Positions 1 to 5,626 of a DNA stretch of 5,675 nt are shown in pieces (within the stretch, counting starts at the first letter, position 1; every line of letters begins with the position of its first letter). The notes beneath the pieces were generated by a model. That model was not told where the DNA came from, made no database searches, and saw only the letters and a list, made by a program, of their open reading frames with translations. Made by a program: the position numbers and the translations under genes. Origin of the DNA: Clostridiaceae bacterium (GTDB lineage: Bacteria; Bacillota; Clostridia; UBA1212; DUPL01); NCBI GenBank assembly GCA_012522035.1, contig JAAYLF010000149.1, forward strand, positions 1 to 5,675, written 5' to 3'.

Positions 1-323
1 GGCGTACAACCATTACCTTGCCGCTGTCGTCGCAATCTATCCCCACGCGGGGACGGTAATCGGAGTATTGATATACTCCGTTTAGATCTCTAAGGTCGCA
101 ATCTATCCCCACGCGGGGACGGTAATTCTACTGTTTCAATAGTGATATGTTCTTCGCCCAGTCGCAATCTATCCCCACGCGGGGACGGTAATATCGTCGT
201 GCCGTCCTCTAGTATGATTATGTTTGGTCGCAATCTATCCCCACGCGGGGACGGTAATCTTTCTCTTATCGTTTTTATTAAGCTTTCATACTGTCGCAAT
301 CTATCCCTGTATGGGGACGTAAG
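1..323. CRISPR. CRISPR array, end portion (four perfect repeats plus one degenerate)
   Basis: Identical 32-bp repeats lie at 29-60, 95-126, 161-192 and 227-258. Each starts GTCGCAATC, carries the stem-loop CCCC-ACGC-GGGG in its middle and ends GACGGTAAT. A degenerate copy follows at 293-323. The spacers (61-94, 127-160, 193-226, 259-292) are unrelated and all exactly 34 bp, so the period is 66 bp. Bases 1-28 fit the tail of another 34-bp spacer, so the array continues off the left edge. A 32-bp repeat with about 34-bp spacers and a GTCGC start is reminiscent of subtype I-C, but the remaining repeat sequence is not the I-C consensus and no cas gene is visible, so the subtype is open. The degenerate end suggests the leader lies to the left. 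The minus-strand repeat ends in ATTGCGAC, resembling the common ATTGAAAC crRNA handle, and points the other way. Confidence 0.97.
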
Positions 324-355
324 CAATGCAAAAGGCACGTATGATCCATCAAATC

Positions 356-387
356 CTAGTAACTTATCCCTTAATGTGGTCCTTTTT
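356..387. repeat. Probable highly decayed sixth CRISPR repeat
   Basis: This stretch lies 63 bp after the start of the degenerate repeat at 293, close to the 66-bp array period. Comparing 356-381 with 293-318 without gaps gives 17 identities in 26 positions, including the shared cores TATCCCT and ATG-GG. It also shares with the 293-323 copy three bases that differ from the intact repeats: T after CCC, then A and T before the G run. Similarity fades after 381. I read it as an older, more mutated trailer-end repeat preceded by a spacer remnant at about 324-355. Chance similarity cannot be fully excluded. Confidence 0.5.
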
Positions 388-393
388 ATTAAC

Positions 394-422
394 TTGATTA
401 TTTCTCCAAAATGATATATAAT
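394..422 (+). promoter_or_regulatory. Sigma-A-type promoter for the serS T-box transcript
   Basis: TTGATT (394-399) and TATAAT (417-422) are separated by exactly 17 bp, a near-consensus vegetative promoter. Transcription should start near 429-430, about 20 bases before the first pairing base of T-box Stem I. The promoter begins only a few bases after the decayed CRISPR repeat at 356-387. I see no intrinsic terminator between array and promoter. Confidence 0.75.
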
Positions 423-450
423 CATCCAAAAGAAATAAGTTTGTTTGCTA

Positions 451-665
451 TGACGGAAGAAAATGGTTTGTCCCTTCTTCAAAGAGAGCCGACGGTTGGT
501 GCAAGTCGGAAAGAACACAAACCTTTCCACTTCTCGAGCAATCAGTGAAAGCTGAAGGTTGGTACCCTTTAAAGTACCGTGCAAGTGGTCATAATACATT
601 TATGACAATTTGGGTGGCAACGCGGAACCTTCCGTCCCATTTTCGGGATTGAAGGTTATTTTTAT
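451..665 (+). promoter_or_regulatory. T-box leader (serine-specific) controlling serS
   Basis: This RNA leader senses uncharged tRNA-Ser and lets serS be transcribed when charged tRNA-Ser runs short. Stem I can be drawn as GAAG (456-459) with CTTC (530-533), then GGTTTGT (465-471) with ACAAACC (517-523), and a distal hairpin CCGAC (489-493) with GTCGG (505-509) preceded by the usual GAGAG. The internal loop between the first two helices holds UCC (526-528) followed by A, a serine codon and the likely specifier. A hairpin GGTAC/GTACC (561-578) and a Stem III-like GTCATAA/TTATGAC (588-606) follow. The antiterminator pairs TGGG (611-614) with CCCA (636-639) and GCGG (622-625) with CCGT (632-635), leaving the seven-base bulge TGGCAAC. 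TGGC complements GCCA, the tRNA 3' end with discriminator G73, which tRNA-Ser has. The bulge differs by one base from the usual UGGNACC. Confidence 0.93.
626..665 (+). terminator. T-box-regulated intrinsic terminator in the serS leader
   Basis: AACCTTC (626-632) pairs perfectly with GAAGGTT (651-657). The stem continues through TCCC (635-638) with GGGA (645-648) around the loop ATTTTC, and a run of five T follows at 659-663. The 5' arm overlaps the antiterminator strand 632-639, so the two structures exclude each other. Bound uncharged tRNA should favour the antiterminator and read-through into serS. Confidence 0.9.
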
Positions 666-682
666 CTCAAGGAGGTTTTTAA

Positions 683-1960
683 ATGATAGATATTAGATTG
701 ATAAGAAAAGATCCTGATTTGGTAAGAGAAAACATTAAAAAGAAGTTCCAATTTGAAAAGCTTCCTCTGGTAGATGAAGTAATTGAACTTGACGCCAAAT
801 ACAGAGAAGCAAAATTAAGAAGCGACAATTTAAGAAGTGAAAGAAACACAATAAGCAAGCAAATAGGCACATTGATGAGGGAAGGAAAAAGAGAAGAAGC
901 AGAAAAGATAAAGAGCCAGATTGGAAAAATGGCAAAGCAATTGGAAGAGTCGGAAAGACTTGAGAAGGAATACTTTGAAAAAGTCCAGGAGATAATGCTT
1001 CAGATTCCCAATATCATAGATGATACGGTACCCATAGGCAAGGATGATTCTGAGAATGTGGAAGTGGAGCGTTTTGGCGAACCGGTTGTGCCTGATTTTG
1101 AGATTCCATACCATGTGGACATAATGGAGAGGCTTGACGGTATTGACCTGGACAGCTCAAGAAAGACATCCGGCAGCGGCTTCTATTATCTAAAAGGAAA
1201 TATTGCAAGACTGCATTCAGCTGTACTTTCCTATGCAAGAGACTTCATGATAGACAAAGGCTTTACCTACTACATTCCGCCTTTCATGATACGCGGCAAT
1301 GTGGTCAGTGGGGTTATGAGTTTTACCGAGATGGAAAACATGATGTACAAGATTGAAGGAGAGGACTTGTACCTCATAGGAACAAGCGAACACTCCATGA
1401 TAGGCAAGTTTATAGACACAATACTTGATGAAGAATCCCTTCCTCAAACGCTTACCAGCTATTCACCCTGTTTCAGAAAGGAAGTAGGAGCTCATGGCAT
1501 AGAAGAGAGGGGAGTATACAGAATTCATCAGTTTGAAAAGCAGGAAATGGTTGTTGTCTGCAAGCCTGAGGACAGTAAAGCGTGGTTTGACAAACTTTGG
1601 CAGTATGCTGTAGAGTTCTTCAGATCTCTTGATATTCCTGTAAGGGTTCTGGAATGCTGCTCCGGCGACCTTGCAGATCTTAAAGTCAAGAGTGTTGACG
1701 TGGAAGCCTGGTCTCCAAGACAGCAGAAATATTTTGAAGTAGGAAGCTGCTCCAACCTGGGTGATGCTCAGGCAAGAAGGCTTGGAATACGTATAAAAGG
1801 CAAGGATGGCAACTATTTTGCCCACACTTTGAACAATACCGTTGTTGCTCCACCAAGAATGCTCATTGCCTTCCTGGAGAACAACCTCAACAAAGACGGT
1901 ACAATCAGAATACCCGAGCCTTTGAGAATATACATGGGTGGCAAGGAATTTATAGGATAA
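683..1960 (+). CDS. serS: Seryl-tRNA synthetase (divergent active-site motifs)
   Basis: Class II aminoacyl-tRNA synthetase of 425 residues, the family's usual length; it charges tRNA-Ser (and tRNA-Sec where present) with serine in the cytoplasm. Residues 1-110 form the tRNA-binding helical arm, rich in K, E and R with a coiled-coil pattern (about 35-105), starting with the typical MIDIRLIRKDPDLVREN. The catalytic domain carries the serine-binding TSE (234-236), motif 2 with FRKE (R265, E267) and HQFEKQE (282-288), and motif 3 around R392 with FLEN. It ends LRIYMGGKEFIG, as usual for bacterial SerRS. Motif 3 reads LNNTVVAPPR where common bacterial enzymes have LNGSGLAVGR, and TSE replaces the usual TAE, so this may be a divergent or second SerRS. 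The start is fixed by AAGGAGG (669-675), 7 nt before ATG. It is expressed from the T-box leader, with no further gene in the operon. Confidence 0.95.
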   Translation: MIDIRLIRKDPDLVRENIKKKFQFEKLPLVDEVIELDAKYREAKLRSDNLRSERNTISKQIGTLMREGKREEAEKIKSQIGKMAKQLEESERLEKEYFEKVQEIMLQIPNIIDDTVPIGKDDSENVEVERFGEPVVPDFEIPYHVDIMERLDGIDLDSSRKTSGSGFYYLKGNIARLHSAVLSYARDFMIDKGFTYYIPPFMIRGNVVSGVMSFTEMENMMYKIEGEDLYLIGTSEHSMIGKFIDTILDEESLPQTLTSYSPCFRKEVGAHGIEERGVYRIHQFEKQEMVVVCKPEDSKAWFDKLWQYAVEFFRSLDIPVRVLECCSGDLADLKVKSVDVEAWSPRQQKYFEVGSCSNLGDAQARRLGIRIKGKDGNYFAHTLNNTVVAPPRMLIAFLENNLNKDGTIRIPEPLRIYMGGKEFIG

Positions 1961-1965
1961 ATATT

Positions 1966-1995
1966 AATGGGCACCGTTTAATCGGTGCCCATTTC
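1966..1995. terminator. Shared hairpin terminator between convergent genes
   Basis: A perfect 11-bp stem, 1966-1976 with 1983-1993 (AATGGGCACCG and its complement), encloses the six-base loop TTTAAT. It begins six bases after the serS stop. The opposing minus-strand gene ends inside it: the stop (1978-1980) is in the loop and the codons for Met-Gly-Thr, plus the first base of the final Asp codon, are in one arm. T-rich tracts are short on both sides (ATTTCT rightward, ATTAATATTT leftward), so it is probably a bidirectional terminator of moderate strength. Confidence 0.75.
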
Positions 1996-4443
1996 TATCA
2001 AAAGACGAACTGCCTCCTCTTCACTTACAGGCTTGCTGAACAAAAAACCTTGAACCTTTTCACAGCCACAATTGACAAGATACTTTTTCTGTTCCTCGTG
2101 CTCAACACCTTCCGCTATGACATAGTGCCCAAGCTTATGAGCCATGGAAATTATATCGCTGGTAATAGCCTTGTCCGGATCCGTTGTCATGATGGAATCA
2201 ATAAAGAACTTGTCTATTTTCAAACAGTTGGCCTGAAGACCAAGTTCTGCTGCAAGGGAGGAATATCCTTTGCCAAAATCATCAATGGCAATATGGATTC
2301 CTATCAATCTAAGCTGCCCAATTATTTCGTTTACCTTATCGTAATTGGCAACGTAAACTGACTCTGTTATTTCAAAAGTAATATTGTCAGGAGAAATCTC
2401 CATCTCATCAATAATGTTCATTACAACTTGTGCAAAATCACTGTATATAAGCTGGATTGCAGATATGTTTATTGAAATATTAACATTTCCATATCCCATA
2501 TTCTCAAGCTTCTTAAGGAATCCAAAAGCCTTGCGGATTATCTTAACGCCAATGGGGATAATCAATCTTGTTTTTTCTGCAATATTAATGAACTCCAGGG
2601 GTGGAACTACTCCGTACTTTTTGGTATTCAACCTTGACAGTGCTTCAAACCCATAGATTTTATTTGAAGAAAGGTCAATAATGGGTTGATAAAGAAGGAA
2701 CAGATTGTCATCATTCCTGTTGGTAGTTGCAATCTTGTTCAGGTCATTCTGTATGTCCTTTTCGCGGTTCATCTGAACTTCCATCTCCACATCAAAGAAG
2801 CAGTACTCAAACTCGGTAGGTTTTCCGTTGACAGTTCTTTCTGATGCTATGAGAAGGTTTCTAAGAATCAGATCCACATTGTATTCGTTATCCTTGTCAA
2901 TTTCCACAACGCCAATGCCGCCGCCTATTCTCTCAACACCAAGCACGGAATCCAGTGTGCTCTTTATCTTTTCGCAAAACAGGGCAATTTCATCCTTGTC
3001 CTTGTATCCCTTTATATAAAACACAAAGCGATACTCATAAGTGTTGTAAAGGGTAATGTTATCGGTACAGAGAGATTCCAGCGCTCTTGCTATGTTTCTT
3101 ACATATTCCTGGGTGTAATGAAAACCGTGAGACAATGTTATGAAATACATGGCGCCAAGGTTTACACCAACCACAGCTCTCTTGACCGTCTCGCCTTTCA
3201 TGTAATCTTCGTACAGATGTTTTTCCAGGACATTTCTGTTCTTTAAATGCGTCCATCTGTCGTGTTCGAAATAGTAGCGGAGATTAAGTTCAACAGACTT
3301 TCTGTCGGTTATGTCAAGCACTATGCCTTCCAGGGCTTCGGGTTCGCCTTGGTCATTGTAGATGGGCTGCCCCATTTCAATAACCCACTTTCTTTCTCCT
3401 TTGGCTGTGATTATTTCATACTCATGTTTGAAGGTTTCGTGATTTTTTATACAGCGGTCCCACTCGTTTCTGAGTCTGTCCCTGTATTCAGGAGCAATCA
3501 GATCGTTATATGAAAGATCTCTATTGTTCAGCAGGCTTTCAGGATAGTATCCCGTAAGCTCATAAGAGCCGTTTGAAACAAACAGCATCGTCCAATTTTC
3601 ATCATTAAGGCATCTGAAAGCAAGACCGGGCAAATGGGTTAGAAGAACTTCCTTGCTGCGCTCACTCTCGATAAGGTTGTATTCTATCATTTTCTCGGCA
3701 GTAATATCATGTACGAAGCAGATGTGGCTTGGGATGCTGCTGAATACGTTGGATATGGAAACCACGAACATCTTGACCCATGCGAGGCTGCCGTCTGTTT
3801 TTCTGATTCTTTTTTCAATGGTGCAGTTGCCAGAATGTATTTTCAAACAGTTTTCAACTTCCTCGTCGAAATCTTCAGGAGTAATTATATCCTTCCAGCC
3901 AAGGCTTAAAAGTTCCTCTTTCTTTCTACCGGTAATTTGCTCAAATTTAGAGTTTGTCCTCAGGAATTTATAGTTGATATCAACAAAGGGGCATTTTCCA
4001 AGAGTCATTGCAATCCCGATAGGTGCAGTATCAAATACAGCATCAAAAGCCCTTCTGGGATTGAAAATCTTAAAGCCATATTCGTCAATCTTTTCTATAT
4101 GTACTTCCATGACAGATTTGAGGGCATCGCCATCAAGGGGTCTGAACATGTAGCTTAAGGCACCAAGTTTCATTCCCTCTTTTACATTTTCTATGTCGGT
4201 GGTTTCTGCCAGAATTATAGATTGAGGACCTGGATACTGGTACATATCCGAAAGCAATTTGAAACCGTTTAAGTGCCGACTGCTTATATCTACAAATACG
4301 AGCATGATATTGCTGTATTTCTTAAGAAACTCCAAGGCTTTATCGTAGCTTTGTGCAACAAGTATTTCATACTCGCCAAGTACGTTTTTGATAATGTTTT
4401 GCTCTTGTGGGTTGTCATTCAGTACTAGTATTTTGTCCTTCAT
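1978..4443 (-). CDS. REC-PAS-PAS-degenerate GGDEF-EAL protein, predicted c-di-GMP phosphodiesterase
   Basis: Predicted cytoplasmic signalling protein of 821 residues with no membrane segment; expected to hydrolyse c-di-GMP to pGpG under control of its sensory modules. Domains in order: receiver (about 1-115), PAS (about 130-255, ending HDITAEK), PAS/PAC (about 265-385, ending LDITDRK), GGDEF-like (about 390-560) and EAL (about 575-815). The EAL catalytic set seems complete: E600 in FEAL, N659, E691 and E694 in FEITES, D721-D722 in IDDFGKGYSS, K742 in LKID, E778 in AEGVE and Q798 in VQGF. The GGDEF signature is replaced by YEYRF (469-473), so no diguanylate cyclase activity is expected; this domain may bind GTP or only give structure. 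The receiver keeps the phosphoacceptor D52 but has N9 in the acidic pair, A79 for Thr and R101 for Lys. The start is supported by AAGGGGG (4459-4453), 9 nt before ATG. It stands alone, convergent with serS and divergent from pirin; ligand and partner kinase are unknown. Confidence 0.92.
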   Translation of the reverse strand: MKDKILVLNDNPQEQNIIKNVLGEYEILVAQSYDKALEFLKKYSNIMLVFVDISSRHLNGFKLLSDMYQYPGPQSIILAETTDIENVKEGMKLGALSYMFRPLDGDALKSVMEVHIEKIDEYGFKIFNPRRAFDAVFDTAPIGIAMTLGKCPFVDINYKFLRTNSKFEQITGRKKEELLSLGWKDIITPEDFDEEVENCLKIHSGNCTIEKRIRKTDGSLAWVKMFVVSISNVFSSIPSHICFVHDITAEKMIEYNLIESERSKEVLLTHLPGLAFRCLNDENWTMLFVSNGSYELTGYYPESLLNNRDLSYNDLIAPEYRDRLRNEWDRCIKNHETFKHEYEIITAKGERKWVIEMGQPIYNDQGEPEALEGIVLDITDRKSVELNLRYYFEHDRWTHLKNRNVLEKHLYEDYMKGETVKRAVVGVNLGAMYFITLSHGFHYTQEYVRNIARALESLCTDNITLYNTYEYRFVFYIKGYKDKDEIALFCEKIKSTLDSVLGVERIGGGIGVVEIDKDNEYNVDLILRNLLIASERTVNGKPTEFEYCFFDVEMEVQMNREKDIQNDLNKIATTNRNDDNLFLLYQPIIDLSSNKIYGFEALSRLNTKKYGVVPPLEFINIAEKTRLIIPIGVKIIRKAFGFLKKLENMGYGNVNISINISAIQLIYSDFAQVVMNIIDEMEISPDNITFEITESVYVANYDKVNEIIGQLRLIGIHIAIDDFGKGYSSLAAELGLQANCLKIDKFFIDSIMTTDPDKAITSDIISMAHKLGHYVIAEGVEHEEQKKYLVNCGCEKVQGFLFSKPVSEEEAVRLLIEMGTD

Positions 4444-4588
4444 GTATACCTACCCCCTTGTCTGCGTATAAAATGTATAGGTATTTTACAAGCCTTGGAC
4501 CATTTGTTACACGTATTTACAATTGAGGTAACTATGTCCCTAAGTATACATTAAAGTGTAAAGAAAATAAACAGACGAATAAGAAAAA

Positions 4589-4604
4589 TATGAAAGTTTT
4601 CATA
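4589..4604. promoter_or_regulatory. 16-bp palindrome, candidate operator upstream of the pirin promoter
   Basis: TATGAAA (4589-4595) and TTTCATA (4598-4604) are perfect inverted half-sites around a central GT. The palindrome lies 16 bp before the -35 box of the pirin promoter, a position suited to an activator, and in the region between two divergent genes. A further half-site, TATGAAAG, occurs at 4663-4670 in the pirin 5' leader. Binding by a dimeric regulator is inferred only from the symmetry; the sequence is AT-rich and could be coincidental. Confidence 0.35.
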
Positions 4605-4620
4605 AAAATTCACATTTGAC

Positions 4621-4649
4621 TTGTACTTCTTAAAATTAATCTGTATAAT
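4621..4649 (+). promoter_or_regulatory. Sigma-A-type promoter for the pirin gene
   Basis: TTGTAC (4621-4626) and TATAAT (4644-4649) are separated by 17 bp. Transcription should start near 4656, giving a leader of about 26 nt before the chosen start codon. An overlapping TTGACT at 4616 matches the -35 consensus equally well but would leave a 22-bp spacer. Confidence 0.7.
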
Positions 4650-4665
4650 TACCATAAAATACTAT

Positions 4666-4672
4666 GAAAGGA
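4666..4672 (+). promoter_or_regulatory. Ribosome binding site that decides the pirin start
   Basis: GAAAGGA lies 9 nt before ATG 4682. The upstream in-frame ATG at 4664 has no Shine-Dalgarno sequence, overlaps this site and would sit only about 8 nt from the predicted transcription start, so 4682 is the better start. Confidence 0.75.
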
Positions 4673-4681
4673 CCTAAAGCT

Positions 4682-5533
4682 ATGGATGAGATCAGAAAAG
4701 TGGCAAAGGTTACATCAGGAAAGAGAGCTGTGGATGGGGCAGGTGTCAATCTGGTCAGAGTAATAGGGTACAGAGACACAAAAGATTATGACCCTTTCCT
4801 TATGATGGATGCTTTTGACTCCACAGACCCAAGAGACTATATACAAGGGTTTCCCTGGCATCCACACAAGGGTATTGAAACCATCACCTATTTAATTAGT
4901 GGCAAGGTGGAGCATGGTGACAGTCTTGGAAATGCAGGAGTTATTCTCGATGGTGAATGTCAGTGGATGACGGCAGGTTCGGGTATAATCCATCAGGAAA
5001 TGCCAAAGGAGAGCGAAAGAATGCTTGGTGCGCAGATATGGCTTAATCTGCCTGCCAAAGACAAAATGACAGCACCATCTTACGGAGACATAAAGTGCGA
5101 GGATGTGTCTGAAATAGAGGAAGAAGGTGTTAAAATTCGCATAATTTCAGGCGAATACAACGGAACAAAAGGTGCTTTCGAAGGAAAATACGTAAAAGCC
5201 ACATACTTCGACGTGGCTTTGGAAGCAAACAAGGAATGGAGTTTTGAAACAAATCCTGAAGATACCTTGTTCATATACATGTTTTATGGACAAGCCACCT
5301 TCAATCCCTCCAATCAAGATGAAATATATGATGCAAAGCAGGCCATACTCTTTGGCAAGGGTGAGAAGTTCTGGATAAAGGCGCATGAAACGGACTCAAG
5401 GTTTATTCTCTTGACTGCAAAACCTTTGGGAGAACCCATAGCATGGGGCGGTCCAATTGTTATGAACACCAAAGAGGAACTGGACCTGGCTTTTGAGGAA
5501 CTGAGAAACGGAACTTTTATAAAACACAGGTAA
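4682..5533 (+). CDS. Pirin family protein (cupin, metal-binding)
   Basis: Pirin-family bicupin of 283 residues, close to the family's usual 230-300. The N-terminal cupin has the metal-binding residues of pirins: H60 and H62 in WHPHKGIET (59-67), and H104 and E106 in GIIHQEMP (101-108), followed by GAQIWLNLP. The C-terminal half has the usual ending with a GGPIVMNT motif and an acidic helix before GTFIKHR. Pirins bind one iron or similar metal. Some characterised members oxidise quercetin and others act as redox-sensitive protein partners, but the role of most bacterial pirins is unknown, so no substrate is assigned. There is no signal peptide or membrane segment. The chosen start gives MDEIRKVAKV, six residues shorter than the longest frame. 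The gene has its own promoter and terminator and looks monocistronic. Confidence 0.92.
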   Translation: MDEIRKVAKVTSGKRAVDGAGVNLVRVIGYRDTKDYDPFLMMDAFDSTDPRDYIQGFPWHPHKGIETITYLISGKVEHGDSLGNAGVILDGECQWMTAGSGIIHQEMPKESERMLGAQIWLNLPAKDKMTAPSYGDIKCEDVSEIEEEGVKIRIISGEYNGTKGAFEGKYVKATYFDVALEANKEWSFETNPEDTLFIYMFYGQATFNPSNQDEIYDAKQAILFGKGEKFWIKAHETDSRFILLTAKPLGEPIAWGGPIVMNTKEELDLAFEELRNGTFIKHR

Positions 5534-5584
5534 AAGAGATGTGTTTTAAGGTTTAGATAAAGGAGAGAATATCAATAATTTTTG

Positions 5585-5626
5585 GCAGCACGTCGACCGA
5601 GAAAGGTATTGACATGCTGCTTTTTT
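5585..5626 (+). terminator. Intrinsic terminator of the pirin gene
   Basis: GCAGCA (5585-5590) pairs with TGCTGC (5615-5620). After one mismatch, GTC (5592-5594) pairs with GAC (5611-5613), and ACC (5596-5598) with GGT (5605-5607) around the loop GAGAAA, with a small internal bulge. A run of six T follows at 5621-5626. The downstream strand has no comparable T tract in the opposite direction, so it acts rightward. It lies about 50 bp past the pirin stop; 5534-5584 has no gene, and 5627-5675 is AT- and purine-rich with nothing recognisable. Confidence 0.85.

Noticed and set aside
272..392. Shared ten-base TTTTTATTAA in a spacer and after the array
   Set aside because: Low-complexity AT-rich match with different flanks; chance is the simplest explanation, so not treated as a self-targeting spacer.
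142..414. Open frame of 90 codons on the plus strand with repeated NLSPRGDG
   Set aside because: Also produced by in-frame CRISPR repeats; it has no ribosome binding site and no family resemblance.
418..450. Possible third fossil repeat around AATCATCC
   Set aside because: Only about eight bases resemble the repeat with a gap, and the stretch overlaps the serS promoter -10 box; too weak.
90..599. Open frame of 169 codons on the minus strand with a repeated SPRGDRLR motif
   Set aside because: The repeated motif is the CRISPR repeat translated; the 66-bp period is a multiple of three and so keeps the frame open. The rest is antisense to the T-box leader.
4461..4560. Promoter for the minus-strand EAL gene
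   Set aside because: Several TATACT- or TATACG-like -10 boxes exist, but none has a good -35 at 16-18 bp; the best, TTGTAA with TATACG, has a 15-bp spacer. Left uncalled.
4664..4681. Upstream ATG giving a pirin protein six residues longer
   Set aside because: It has no ribosome binding site, overlaps the one serving ATG 4682, and lies too close to the predicted transcription start.
4444..4681. c-di-GMP riboswitch or other structured leader between the EAL and pirin genes
   Set aside because: No conserved c-di-GMP-I core and no long helices beyond the small AT-rich inverted repeats; a TAAAAT/ATTTTA pair at 4469-4488 is too weak.
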